64,000 nt of DNA from Ampelocalamus luodianensis (lineage: Eukaryota > Streptophyta > Magnoliopsida > Poales > Poaceae), in the NCBI GenBank assembly GCA_036346255.1, contig CM070628.1, positions 22,521,840 through 22,585,839 on the forward strand, read 5' to 3'. Shown here one piece after another: positions 44,549 through 57,346 of the stretch. Below the pieces are notes generated by a model. The model did no database searches. It saw only the letters and a list, made by a program, of their open reading frames with translations, and was not told the DNA's origin. Within the stretch, counting starts at the first letter, position 1, and every line of letters starts with the position of its first letter. A program made the translations under genes and the position numbers.

Positions 44549-46856
44549 TGTAATACCTCGAATTTATTCTAGCAAAGGAAGTATCCAACAGAGAATAATA
44601 GATTAAAAAGGGAGTTTCCTGCTATTATTCGGGAACCTGGGCCTCGGGCCTTAGCCTAGGAGGCCCAAGGGGAGCCGGCCACTTAAAGGGCCAAGGGGGG
44701 AGGCGCCCTTTTCCTCCAAACCCTAGTTACTGTAGCACGATGTGCTATAGTGCCACCGCCGCCTGCTGTAGTGCCGCGCTTCTATAGTGCTCCACCTCCC
44801 CACATTGCCGTCTTCCAGCGTCGTCGTTTCCTACTTTGGTGGCCGACTGTGGAGGAAGAAGGAGGCGTGGGAGAGAGGAGAAGAAAAGGAGAGGAACTTC
44901 TAGCAGGGGATTTCAGCGAGCATTCATGTCTTCAAGGGTAACAATCGATTTTCTTCGCTGGTTGGATCATAGGAGATGCGAAATCGATTATGTTTAGTGG
45001 GTTGCAGTCCTACTACGAGTAAATCAGATTCTGTCTAGTTTTTTGTGCGACTGTTTTCATGTGTTTAGAGTTCAAATTAGAGGATCTCATCTCCTAGAGT
45101 TATGTGAGTTTTGTTCTTAGCTTTCGGTAGACTCAAATATCACTCAATTCCGAGTTACGGTTTAAAAGCTATGATGAGTTCTTTCCTGCTGTCCCGAAAG
45201 TCTGATGAGAATTAACAGTCACTTTGTTTATTAAAATATGATTATGTTAGGAGCTGATTCACAAATGTTTTCCAAAATGAATTCTGTAGATAATTCCATT
45301 AGCTTTCAGGATTGATAAAGAACACCTTTTTTGGATCTGTAGAACAAAAGTTATGTACGTTTCAATGTTACTGTCCAGAACGAATGTCAGATTCTGGCGG
45401 TAGTTTTGAGCTGTGGGCTAAAATTTGTTAAAGGCATAATCTGATGGTCGATCCAATTAGACTTTTGAAGGTTATTCTCTTAGCTTTCTATATTGATAAA
45501 AATATTAAATTTTAGTTAATCCAATCAAAAGTTATTAATTATTTACTACTGCTGTTTAGTTCTGTCAAACAGTTTGTGGTTTAGACTTTCATCTGATAAT
45601 TAGACATGGACGTTGGCTGAATTAGAAAGGCTCGCCAACTAAGTTATTGTAGAGGATTTCAGTATATTTCCATAGAGTCTAAGATCACTCATTTTTTAGT
45701 TTCAGAGCAAAAATTATGAAGGTTTTAATACCACTGACCAGTATAGTCTCCTGCTAGACTGTCGTCTAAATTGAATAGAACAATTGTATGAACCTTGGGT
45801 TTAGGAAGATGAGATTAAGTGTTGTGAGTAATGTCAGATTCACATTCTTCTTATTCAAGTAATTCAATTGTGTAGGAGGAGAGGGTTCGAGATTAGTAGC
45901 TTCATCCTTGCCTCCTAACGCATCACAGTTCAAAAGACAAGTATATTATGTGATGTATTACTTGATGTTCATGCCATGACTGACTACTATAGTCTATGAG
46001 TAGTTTTCATTATTTCTGTTTTCATCCATGTATGAGAATCAATACTTTTTGAGATTTCATTTCACAAATTCATATATATTCATTCATTCATTGTTCCTGA
46101 TTCACCCACGGGAGTGGGATGTAAAGACCCATCAATTCCAGTATGGGCATGTAAGACCCACCATTCCAATGTGGGCAGATTGGATCTCTGTTATGAAATA
46201 TTCTTCATACGGTCCTTGGATCCCCGCATTTTGATAATGCGGGCATGAGTGAACACCGACGGGTGTTCACTGGCTATACCGGAAGCAGAAGTGGAGTTCA
46301 TGCATTTCATTCATTCATGTGACTTCTGTTATTCTACGTTCATATTCTATAATGTGATTGCCATGTTCTTATTCATTGTTGTTCATATTATTCCTTTGTA
46401 CTTGCTGAGTTATGGACTTATTTTTGCTGTATTTATTTCTTTTAGGTAAACATTGAGGACGACATGCTTGGGAGCGAATAGTCATGAAACACTTCATTCA
46501 TATTACTTTAGTCACCTTTAATTAGATGAACTTATCATTACCTTCTATTAGATAAATGTTGGATTGTAATAATTGGTGTTTGTTGGTTGATGTCCTCTTC
46601 AATTATGATATATTGAGATAATAATAGCCTAAGATCTTTGTATAGTCTATTGATAGGTTTATCATAGATGATTCAATATGATTAGGTAATTAGAGTTTGA
46701 TATGTAGTTGAATTCTGATTCAATTCTTATGATCATTCTATCATTTGTTGATTCCTAAAATGTATTAGTTGATAGATTGCTGAAATTATTTTGTATTGTT
46801 GATGTATGTTAGACTTTTAAGTAATATCTTGGCTTCCACATAGCTAGGGTCTTACA
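44549..46856 (+). repeat. Complete LTR (2.3 kb) of a non-coding retroelement
   Basis: It starts TGTAATACCTCGAATTT and ends GGGTCTTACA, followed by a primer-binding site two bases later. The preceding GATAT could be the target duplication. The interior after it shows no retrotransposon proteins. This LTR lacks an obvious copy of the TATTCGAATA block. Confidence 0.75.
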
Positions 46857-48407
46857 GTTGGTATCAGAGCGGGTTTTAAGTCTGTGGTAGTTGAAATATT
46901 AAATTGACACACTGTGCATAGTAGGTGGGATTTGGGGTAATCCATCGCATTTGCGATTCTAATAGCATGTTTCATCATGTTGAACTGATATTGAACTACT
47001 TCTGTATTATCATTCTCGTTGTTAAACTATGATATGATATGATTTTCTATACCTATGAATTTATTCTATGATTGTTTTGAGATGATCTTGTATACGCATA
47101 ACTGATTATATTGATTATGTGTGATGATAGATGAGGTTGAGAGGTTGAGGTTGTGGTTGTAGCCTTGGGCTTTGCCAGGTTACACCACCGTTTGTGGTAT
47201 GTGGATAGGGGAGTAGTTACCCCGAGTACCATGGTTACAGGTGTTGAGTGTGAATTGCTTTAGGAAGTTGTTCTCTTCCTTGATTTTTGAATTTGGTCAA
47301 TTCTTGTCCATAGGAGGTTGATGAATTTCTCTTGGGTTTGTGGTTCATTGCAGTTGATGGGTGTTTACCGGTCTTTGTTGGTTTCTTAAAACAGATATTT
47401 GTTCTTCCAAATGATGAGTTGTTTTGCTACTAGTAGGCATAGATCATTTATAAGGTTGATCTTTTATTGGATAGTTCTATCCTTCTTGTTGGGAAACACA
47501 ATTTGTTCAATCGCTGAACACTTTGGTTAATGAAAGTTCTCTGTTGCAAGTTCGTTAACATGAGAAGGCTTTGGTTCTATGTATTTATTTTGGATCACTC
47601 CGAGTGTTGAAGTTTAATATATCTCTTTTCTGAAGGAAAGTGTTAAAATCCTTTTGTGATGCCTTGTTATGGTTAAGTCAGAGATTGTATTCAAATAAAA
47701 TGATTGGTATGGGTTTCAATTGGCCCCTATTTGTTTTTTAGAACAATTATTATCTTTCCGACTGTTGAGCTTTCTTTACTACTTGTAAATGTTGTTATTG
47801 ACAAGATTGTTCTCTTTCATGAGAGTCCTATCTTTCTTGTTGATAAAGGTGAACTGGTTATTCGTTTGGTATTTTGGATAATGGGAATTATCTTTTAGAA
47901 AGTTCAATGAAGAAAATTTTGACTCTACTTATTTCTTTTGGAGTAGTTGGAGTGCTGAAGTTTAGAACCTTTTCTTTGCGAAAGAACGAGTCAAATCTCT
48001 TCTGTAAAGTTTCATTGTGTTAAATGAGAAGTTGCATGAATACAAGATGATTGATAAGATGGGATGCCAAGTTGGGTCAGTGGCGTGATGCGCAATTAAA
48101 CTTAACTGATGTCTTTGGTAGTGTAGTTGGTTATTTTATTGCCGCCTTGCAATGATTGCCTGATGAATTGTGATTTAGAATATATCTATTCCTAAATGAA
48201 ATCAACATTGTTACTAAGAATAGTGCATATCAATATGAAACAACCTTGTAAATGTTTACTTGATGATCTTACATAAATGTTAGATTTATCTAATTCCTAA
48301 CATGTTAAAATTGTTGAACCCTGCATAAAGGACTAGATGAGTGTTGGAGTATCGATTCGTGAAACCTTGTTTATAGAAACTATATTAGCAAATATAGGTT
48401 TAGTAAA
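46857..48407 (+). other. Non-coding internal region of the retroelement, truncated
   Basis: A primer-binding site (TGGTATCAGAGC) lies at 46859-46870. After it there are no gag or pol frames. About 47530-47660 and 47880-48010 look like diverged copies of one segment (GAGTGTTGAAGTTTA against GAGTGCTGAAGTTTA). The inverted-repeat arm at 48408 ends the region. Confidence 0.55.
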
Positions 48408-49288
48408 ATATCTCTACATAACGCCACATATCTCGTAGAAACACTTAAAAAACGCCACTACTATCATAGCGATGATACATGAGAAGACGTTTATGAATTG
48501 TTTTTTAAAACACCTCTACAATTGCCTAGGGGTGAAAAAAAAACACCTCTACTATACAAAGAAGTCGTCTCTACAAGTCAGTTTTGTTGTAGTGAGTATG
48601 GCTTGTTTACCTATAAGAAACTTAGGAATAAAATTTAATGATAGAATGAGTTGGACACTTACAAGTGGACACTTCCATCCTTAGTTTTATTGCACGTTAA
48701 TTGTTTAAATATTGAGTCGCTAATCGATGGCCCCAAGCAACTAAGTATAATAAGTAAGTAACATATAGGCCACACATATTTAGTTGTAAAATAAAGGCTT
48801 AGTTAAATGCCTTAGGATTGACTGATGGACCTTTTGATAAATAGAGTTTAATTTAGGTAAATGCAGCTAGTTGCATCTTTCAATGACACGCGGGTCTAGT
48901 TCATTAATTATGATAATTAGAAATGTAATTTATAAATAGCCATTGCCATATAGGTTAATTAGAAATTAGTACCATGATAAAGTGGTAGTTAAGCGGTAGG
49001 TCAGGTGCCATTAAACGTGGAATTAATTAAGGCTAAATGCAACCAGTTAGGATAATTAGTTGTTAAGCACTGGATTAATTAATTGTCAAATATGGTTAAT
49101 GAGTAACTAGTGGTCTAGTTAAAATTAGCTATTAATTACCATAATCGTAGTATAACCTGTTAGCCACTTAGTACATATCCAGTGTAGGAATAATTCAGAT
49201 TTTAATTAAATAGATGTCCTCATATTTTAGTTAGTAATTAAATTAATCATTCTATTGATTGATAATGAAACCTCAAATGTTAATATGT
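48408..49288. repeat. Right arm of the 881-bp inverted repeat
   Basis: Reverse complement of 32140-33020. The CACTA terminus ...TTTTGTTGTAGTG ends at 48594 and faces left. The arm is cut by the LTR beginning at 49289. Confidence 0.9.
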
Positions 49289-52200
49289 TGTCAGAACCCA
49301 GGATTAGCATCCCAGATCCTCTGTGCATTTCTGAACTAGTCCCATGATCAGTAGCTAGTTCACATAGTAAACAAATATGGTAACAAATTCATATCACAAC
49401 TTTATTAATAATCAACAGAGTTTATTACAAAAGAGGCTACGAGCCAATAATAAAGAACACAGCGGAAGACGAAGAAGTAGTAGGGTCCAGCAATGCGCCA
49501 CGTGCAATCGATCAGGGTAGCGGCCTAGTCGTCGAGATCCACACCGGTAGCAAAGTCCTTCTCCTCTCAAATTTTATTTGCATAAAGCAAGTATGAGCAC
49601 AACTTCCGTGCTCGCAAGTTACACCCACAAATAATGTAATGATATGCATATATGGATGTAACAAAGGATGGCTTATTGGTTGATTTGCATAAAGCAAATT
49701 TTCTTTAAATACTTGTACTAAGTTCCAAAACAGTTATTTTATAACTACAATTTATTTTATAAATTCTGAGTTTTATAGTCAGATAACATTCACACATGAA
49801 TGGTGAAGGATACCCTCCTATCACATGGCTTCCTGCCCAAATCCCATTTGGATAAACCAGTTTTGAAGAAGTCTTTTTCAAACAAAACCAAAGTCTAACT
49901 TTGAGCAGTTCTGCCAGCATGTCTATGACCGTGGACACGGCTATTCGAATAGTTTTACACTATGCATAAGTTGTACAGCTTTATCCACAAGACACGACTT
50001 CTCTAGTTTATTCGGTATCCGTCGATACCACCGCTCACTACCTTAGGTAAGCAGTCTAGAGCATGTGTCAAGGCCTTTACAATGCGTCATCCTTCCGCAG
50101 TCTACCCTCTCTAAGGTTTCACCACTCCCTTTGGAATGAAAACCTCCGGGTTCGAGCCCCCTCTTGAGCTAGGTGGGACGACATAGTCATGAAAGACAAC
50201 CCACTGAAACAGTTGGATCGACCGCGATGGAACTTTGCAAATTAGTCAGCCAGGTCCTACTCCCCATACTGAGGATATGTGGTGGTACGGTATGGCTTAG
50301 CATCATGCACTCGAAGACCGGTCCTTAACTGACTTGGGCAACTTTCCAACAAAACCCATGGGCCTCAACCATACCCGATTGAGCCCGTGCAGGAACATGC
50401 ACCCACCAAACATCCATTATGCCCAAGTCCAAACCCATTTTTATTTTATTTTCCAGATAAAGATATTTTATAAACCTTTTATGGTAAAACAATACCATAG
50501 ATCCAATTTAATTCAAATTTGAAATATTTGGCTAAAAACTTCCCAAATACAAGATTTGATCTAGGCATTGGCTAAGCATTTAATTATTTCTAATATTATT
50601 TTATCTAATGATGACAAGGAAATGATAATCAATATTCAAATTGGCTATACACAAGGAATTGGAATAACTATATATTTAAAGAGGGGATTAAAATAACTGG
50701 ATAAAAATTATGCATGCAATAGTAATTTAAAAATAGAATTAAATAAATTTTAAATAATGGGATTGATATGATCAAGGGTATAACTTGCCTTGCTTGATTG
50801 AACGCTGCTCTCAAACGGTGTCGAAATCCGGTCGTCCGAAGTCGTCAAAATCTATACGAGTAAACGATCCGAATTCAAATAATATTCAAATAAAATCCAA
50901 ATAAAATTTAATATATATATAATAAATACTGGGAGGAAGGTATCAACTTTATATGAATATAGGAATTTGAATCGACGGAATCGGAGTTCGTATGAGGGAG
51001 AACGAAATTGTAAAAAATGACATGCATGCATAAAGCACTATTCATGCATGACACTGTAGCTCATGTGCATGGCACTGTAGCTCACCATGCAAAGCTCATG
51101 CAGAAGTGGCGATTCTGGGCGAGAGAAAAAGGATAGGCACCCGGTGAACCAAAAAAATGGAATCCCGGGAGTAAGACGGACCCACTGGTGGTGGTCGCGT
51201 CGCTGGCGAAGGTCCGGTGCGGCGGCGGAGCGCAAAATAATGTCGGATGAATAGTAGCATCATTGAGCCGGGGTGTTTTGGAGAAAAGGAAAGGAGCACC
51301 GCGTAGAACATTGCGAGGCGAAGCCAACGGTGTGGATGATGTCGTCGGGGGATCAAAGACGGCACCAGAAATGGCGATAGAAGGTAGTTTGGCCGCTCGC
51401 GGAAAACTTTTCCTTGAGGCGAGATAGAGGGGTGAATTCCAGGGATATAAAGAGAAAGCCGAGGGGCACGCCGCGACACGGTCGGCTCGGGAAATGAGTG
51501 ACTGAGGAGAGAGAACGGAGGAGAGATTATTAATGGATCAAAATAAATGACAGAAAATAAATAAAATCTAAAAATTAAAAAATAAATACTATAAATAGTA
51601 GAGGAATTTAGGTGAATTTAGGAAGAAGAATCAACGGATTTGGAGCTTGTATGAGAGAGAATGGATTTTTGGAAGGAATAAAATGGACATGTACAAAGTA
51701 GCATGCAAGATTATCTAGTCATGCACTGTTCATGTCGTCTTCATGCTACTAACAGAGAGCAAGAAGAAAGGAAAAATGGCAGCGCCGGCCAAAGGAAGGG
51801 AAAGGGTGACCGGTGAATGGCATAAATGGATTGCTCACCTTGTGACGAGGCCGTAGGAGGTGGCGGTGCGGCGAACGTTGACGGTGGCGGCGAGCGCATG
51901 GTCTCACGGTGGCGGTGATGCTCCGGCGATGCTCCGGCGGAGAGCGCACGGTCTCACGGTGGCGGTGATGCTTCGGCGATGCTCCGGCGACGAGAGGGTG
52001 AGCATGGCGTAGAACGTCGCGAGGCGAAGCCGGGGGTGTGGTCGATGGTGGCGGAGCTCCACCGTAGGCGACGCAAATGGCTGATGAACGGTGTTCGGCC
52101 GGCGACGGAAAAACTTCGATTGTGGAGAGAACAAAGGGAGGGAGGAGCTAAGATTTTCGGGGATGGATGAGGGAGAGGAGAGGCACACGGTGCTCTCTTA

Positions 52201-53104
52201 TATAGGGGTGGAGATGGACTGTGGAGGGAGATCGATGCACGTATGTCATGGTCGGACATGGCGCATTCCCGTTGATTTGGCGCATTAATGAGGGGAGGAA
52301 TGGCCGGGAATGGAGGTGGAGTGATGAGGGGGATTGAGTGCCATGAATTTCGTGAAGAAATGGGGAGGAAATCATGGGTTTTTGAAAGCTCTTGTGGCCT
52401 CTAATGGTGTCTGTTGCGTGCTGCTCTCTGTAAGGCAAGAAGAAAGTGTCCTGTTGGGGAAGAAGACAAGAAGGCAAAGAATAAAGGGAATAAAGGAAGG
52501 ATATAATTGAAAGAAAGAAGGAAGGAAAGCTGGTAGTGTATGGATTGTTAAGTGTGTTAGTGCTGTAGTAATTTTTGATGGGTGACCACGTGGGTACGAT
52601 TGGAAAAAAAATTTATTTAAAATTCGAATTACTATTTAAAATTCGAATACTGTTCACAATTTAGAGCTGATCCTCTAAACAGATTTATTATTATTTTATT
52701 TTCGTAATAAGGATTAAACAAGAAATCAAATATTTTTAAAACATAGCAAATAGAGTCCAAAAATTCTAGAAAAATTTACAAAAAAAAAACCTTGAATTAT
52801 TTTGAACTTAATAAAAATAATTCCAACTTAAAGTTGGCTTTTATTTTTGAACAGTAATTATTTTTGTTTTAAAATAAATAGTAAAAAACTTTTAAAATTC
52901 CAGAAAATTCCATAAATTACTTAAAATTTTATTTTTCACTTTAAATCCAATAAAAACTCATAAAACTCAATAAATTTTTATTTTTGACTTCTTAAATCTA
53001 GAAAATTCAAGAAATTCAAGAAAACACTATTGAAACTCAGAAAATCCAATAAAAGAATAACTTTATTACTTTTTATTTTGGTAACAGAACTTTGGGATGT
53101 TACA
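49289..53104 (-). repeat. Very long LTR (3.8 kb), 3' LTR of a minus-strand element
   Basis: On the minus strand it begins TGTAACATCCCAAAG (53104) after a polypurine tract and ends GGGTTCTGACA (49289). A TATA box (CCTATATAAG) is at 52198-52207. The last 500 or so bases are repeated at 53853-54389. 51000-52500 has open frames rich in Ser, Pro and Arg, which I regard as leader sequence rather than genes. The preceding TATGT may be half of a target duplication in the inverted-repeat arm. Confidence 0.85.
49917..49995 (-). promoter_or_regulatory. Conserved LTR block, copy 4
   Basis: The minus strand reads CTTGTGGATAAAGCTGTACA, CTATTCGAATAG, then GTGTCCACGGTCATAGACAT. It lies about 650 bases from the LTR's 3' end. 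Confidence 0.7.
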
Positions 53105-53852
53105 AACTACCCCCCTTAAAAGGAATCTCGTCCCCGAGATTCGGAGAGACTAGATAGAAAGAAGACGGACAAAGGATAAATGAATTGAGAGATAGAGAGT
53201 CTATCTTCAAGTTGGTTTTACATCCAGGGGTTTTGAGTTGTCCGAAGTTTTGAAGTGTCGACTTGTCTTTTAAGTTCCAGGCGCATCGATATGTTAGGAG
53301 TCCAATAGATTGTTAGATAAGAGGAAAATAACAATGGGTGAGAGAGAAAGCTATGAGGAAAGAAGTCTACCCATTTAATGCAAACGTTGTACACAAGATC
53401 AAAAGATCTACATACGACGTGCCAAAAGAAAACATACGATACAAGTTGAGAAACAATACAACGTTCTACTCGATAGAGACTCCTTAATTTGGTGAAACGA
53501 CTCAATACACAGAATGAGTCTTGGCACACTTAAGCTATATGGCTTGGCTGATAAAACGATCTTCGGTATATCTTGTATGGCGATGCTCTATTGATGGCTC
53601 CATGTCTTGTAGTCTTGAACGTAATGGGAAGAAACGTGTTGACCATCTATAGAAATTTCCAAGGGAGAGAGGATCCATTTATCTTTATAAAATGGTGAAG
53701 AAAGAATTTCTATAAGGAAGCTATAGATAGACGACCAGATGAGGAGAGAACAAATTATTTTTCTTGTTATATAAAATAAGTTTTGAAGTATTCAACTAAC
53801 GACCATTCTAACTAGGTCACGACCTACAGTCGATATGGTTCTGATACCACTT
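53105..53852 (-). other. Short non-coding interior of the long-LTR element
   Basis: Only about 750 bases separate the two LTR sequences. The primer-binding site TGGTATCAGAAC is at 53838-53849 and the polypurine tract CCTTTTAAGGGGGGTAG at 53107-53123, both minus. A 103-residue minus frame (53218-53529) has no recognisable domain. Confidence 0.75.
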
Positions 53853-54389
53853 TGTCAGAACCCGGGATTAGCATCCCAGATCCTCTGTGCATTTCTGAAC
53901 TAGTCCCATGATCAGTAGCTAGTTCACACAGTAAACAAATATTGTAACAAATTCATATCACAACTTTATTAATAATCAACAGAGTTTATTACAAAAGAGG
54001 CTTACGAGCCAACAATAAAGAACACAACGGAAGACGAAGAAGTAGTAGGGTCCAACAATCTGCCACAGGCAATCGACTGGGGTAGCGGCCTAGTCGTCGA
54101 GATCCACACTGGTAGCAAAGTCCTTCTCCTCTGAAATTTTATTTGCATAAAGCAAGTATGAGCACAACTTCCGTGCTCGCAAGTTACACCCGTCAAATAA
54201 CAGAATGATATGCATATATGGATGTAACAAAGGATGGCTTATTAGTTGATTTGCATAAAGCAGCATTTTATTTAAATACTTGTACTAAGTTCCAAAACAG
54301 TTATTTTATAACTACAATTTATTTTATAAATTCTGAGTTTTATAGTCAGATAACATTCACACATGAATGGTGAAGGATACCCTCCTATC
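53853..54389 (-). repeat. 5' LTR of the same element, truncated
   Basis: It matches 49289-49823 almost base for base (TGTCAGAACCCGGGATTAGC...). It stops after ACCCTCCTATCA, where integrase sequence of another element begins. Confidence 0.85.
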
Positions 54390-54856
54390 ATCCATGAGGC
54401 TTGTACACCCCATTGAGATACTCTTGTGCAACTTGTTGAGCTGTATAAGGGTGGCTCATAGCAAGGAAATGGGAATATTTTGTAAACCTGTCAACAATTA
54501 CTAATATCACATCTTTTCCTTTAGACTTCGGGTAGCCCTTCAATAAAATCCATGGTTATGTGAGTCCAGGCCTGTTCAGGGATTGGCAGAGGTTGCAATA
54601 ACCTGGGATATGGAGTGTTTTCACTCTTGTTCTTTTGGCAGACAGGGCATTCCTTGACAAATGAGTTGACAACTTGTTTCATACCTACCCAATGAAACAA
54701 GAGCTTTATCCTCTTATATGTTACTCTTTCCCCAGAGTGACCTCCCAAAGCTGAAGTATGACAGGACATGATTAACTGTTGTCTTAGGTCAGAGTTAGTC
54801 CCAACTACCACTCTATTCTTGTACCTTAATATTCCTCCAGTCAACTTGTAATTCAA
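54390..54856 (-). pseudogene. Ty3/gypsy integrase, N-terminal part
   Basis: The frame at 54521-54856 has the HHCC zinc-binding region (H...HSGERVTYKRI...CPVCQKNK) and reaches the catalytic-core start (TMDFIEGLP). A frameshift near 54525 follows. Then KGKDVILVIVDRFTKYSHF, carrying the first catalytic-core strand, reads on to the truncation at 54390. The rest of integrase and the 3' LTR are missing. Confidence 0.85.
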
Positions 54857-54862
54857 CTCGGC

Positions 54863-55459
54863 CTAAGGGTCCACAGTAAGCTTCCTAATCATTTCTTTGC
54901 AATAGTCATCTGCATCATAGTTGCTCATGACTTCAGTAACCCACACTGGTATAGCAGCTGAAATCGCATTGACTTGCTCCCCCATGACAACTCTGGATAA
55001 AGCATCTACTGCCCTATTCTCTTTGCCCTTCTTATATTCTATCTTGTAGTTGTATCCCAATAATTTGATCAATAGCTTGTACTGTATTCCTTTAGTTAAC
55101 TTCTGTTCATGAATGTACCTCAGGCTCTGTTGGTCGGTCCTAATTATCAAGGTGGATCCCGCAAAGTAATGCCTCCATCTTTTGAGAGCTTCAATGATGG
55201 CCAAGGCTTCTTTGTCATAACTCGAGAATGCTGCAGCCTTATGGCCTAATGCCTTACTCATAAATGCAATAGGCTTGTGATGTTGCATCAATACTGCCCT
55301 GATGCCATACCCACTTGCGTCTGCCTCTAAGGCAAATGGCTGACTATGATCAGGAAGTGCTAGCACTGGTGTTTTGGTCATCACTTCTTTTAGTCTCATG
55401 AATGCATAACTCTGAGCTTCAGACCAAACAAATGCATTCTTCTTGAGAGCCCCAAACAA
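54863..55459 (-). pseudogene. Ty3/gypsy RNase H
   Basis: FALEADASGYGIRAVLMQHH, then SSYDKEALAIIEALKRWRHY and RTDQQSLRYI, show the RNase H fold with its catalytic acidic residues, as in chromovirus-type gypsy elements. It is separated from the reverse transcriptase by stops at about 55500-55543. Confidence 0.85.
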
Positions 55460-55543
55460 TGGTTTGCATATGATTCCATAATTCTATATGAGCCTCCTGT
55501 AGTATCCTGTGAGACCCAAGAAACTCCTTAGCTGAGTCACATT

Positions 55544-56263
55544 CTACGGTACAGACCACTTCTCTATTGCCATTATCTTGGTAGGATCTATGGCTACCCT
55601 TTCACCGTGTATGACATGGCCTAAATACTCCACTTGCTTTTGCCCAAATGCACGCTTGCTCTTCTTGGCATAGAGATTGTTGTTCTTAAGGGCCTCTAAC
55701 ACACTGCTTAGATGATGCTCATGTTCATTCATTGATTTACTGTATATCAATATGTCATCAAAGAATACTAAGGAAAACTTCCTCAAAAACTGGGATAAAA
55801 CTTCATTCATTAAAGCTTGAAAAGTGGTTGGGGCGTTGGTTAACCCAAAAGGCATGACAATGGATTCATAATGACCTAAATGTGTGCTAAATGCTGTCTT
55901 CTTGACATCTTCCTCCCTCATTTTGATTTGGTGATATCCAGATCTGAGATCTATCTTTGAGAAAACTTTAGCACCATGTAAATCGTCCAACAGATCCTCA
56001 ATCACAGGTATTGGGTATTTGTTCTTAATAGTATTGGCATTGAGCTGCCTGTAGTCAATGCACATTCTCCATGTCCCATCCTTTTTCTTAACCAATATGG
56101 CCGGAGAGGAATATGGACTGACACTTGGTCTAATAGTGTTAGAATTCAACAACTGTTCAATGATCCCCTCCATTGCATTCTTTTGATGAAAAGGTAATCT
56201 ATAAGGTCTTTGATTGATAGGCTGCTCCTCAGATTTCAATGGAATGTAATGGTCACATTTCAA
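55544..56263 (-). pseudogene. Ty3/gypsy reverse transcriptase
   Basis: The motifs RPYRLPFHQKNAMEG, VKKKDGTWRMCIDYRQLN, FSKIDLRSGYHQIKM and VFFDDILIYS are present. The catalytic pair is FFDD rather than the usual YxDD variant YLDD/FIDD. Upstream the frame joins gag almost directly, so the zinc knuckle and protease have been deleted. Confidence 0.9.
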
Positions 56264-57346
56264 TCAAACTAATGTTGTTGGATTCTGGAGCTGAGAGTGA
56301 CTTTGAATATAGTCCTTCAATCTGGATATGAAACTCCTGATATAGTACTCCTCAGGTAAGTGAGGATTATCCCTCCTGACCATTGCCATAGCCTCCTCAA
56401 ACATATCGATGTATTGTGACACTGTGGTTTGTTGCTTCACTGAATGGAACACTGCAATCACATCATACACTGACTGATGAGAGAACATTTTCTCTAACAT
56501 CAAGCAAAACTGATGCCATGATAAATTTTCAATGTTAATTCCATATCCTGTCCACCAAGTCTCAGCTTTGCCAATCAGGTACAGAACCGCAATCTCCACC
56601 CTTTGATTCATTGGTATCCTGGATATCTCAAAATATTTGTTGGCCTTTTTAATCCAAGCATCAACTTTATCCCCACTGAACTCAGGAAAATCTAGCTTCG
56701 GGCCCTTGGTAAAATTTCTGTGGTTGTAATTGTACTGATGATGGAATCTATTAACATTGTATCCCATCCTCTCCTCATAATCTGAATTAACATACTCATT
56801 GAAGGTAGCCCAATGCTGCTGTGAAGCTGACTCATTTGGTAAAGGACATTGTAATGTTCCAAATTGAAGGTTAAAACCTGGGTAAGTAGTTCCTATTGGC
56901 TGAGACAATAAGGGAGGTACCTGAGTACTCATAAGTACACGAGCTGGTGGAAGATTTAAATTACCCTCCGAGACCGGCATGCCATAGGGATTCAGCAATT
57001 CTGGAACCGATGTTGTGCTATCAATCTGATTCTGGTATGCACTCATCCCACCAGGTCGCACTACACTTGCTGGAGAAAAACTTGCTAAGGCTGGAGAGTT
57101 ATGATATACGAGATTACCTCTGTAGATCGAGAGTCGGTCAGATGGCTCCATGTTCACCTGGCTCTTCTGAGAAGATTGCAACACCAAAGCACTTACTGCT
57201 TCTGTCAGTTGGCTCATTTGCTGTTTGTATTCCATTTGCCCCTTTACGATCAGATCTATGCTCCTTTTTATCTCTTCTAACTCCACTTGGGAAGCAAAAA
57301 GTTGATCCTCTTCCCCAACCACATCATCTTTTCCATGTCTTGCCAT
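56264..57346 (-). CDS. Ty3/gypsy gag protein
   Basis: A 360-residue open frame starts MARHGKDDVVGEEDQLF. The gag domain is at about residues 210-355 (GPKLDFPEFSGDKVDAWIKK, GKAETWWTGYG, EEYYIRSFISRL). It ends LQNPTTLV just before the deletion joint. A coiled-coil-like segment occurs at residues 20-60. The zinc knuckle that normally follows is absent. Confidence 0.9.
   Translation of the reverse strand: MARHGKDDVVGEEDQLFASQVELEEIKRSIDLIVKGQMEYKQQMSQLTEAVSALVLQSSQKSQVNMEPSDRLSIYRGNLVYHNSPALASFSPASVVRPGGMSAYQNQIDSTTSVPELLNPYGMPVSEGNLNLPPARVLMSTQVPPLLSQPIGTTYPGFNLQFGTLQCPLPNESASQQHWATFNEYVNSDYEERMGYNVNRFHHQYNYNHRNFTKGPKLDFPEFSGDKVDAWIKKANKYFEISRIPMNQRVEIAVLYLIGKAETWWTGYGINIENLSWHQFCLMLEKMFSHQSVYDVIAVFHSVKQQTTVSQYIDMFEEAMAMVRRDNPHLPEEYYIRSFISRLKDYIQSHSQLQNPTTLV

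Noticed and set aside
32835..48594. A single intact 15.8-kb CACTA transposon
   Set aside because: The sequence outside both termini is also inverted and duplicated, and there is no direct 3-bp target duplication (ACT on the left, AGT on the right).
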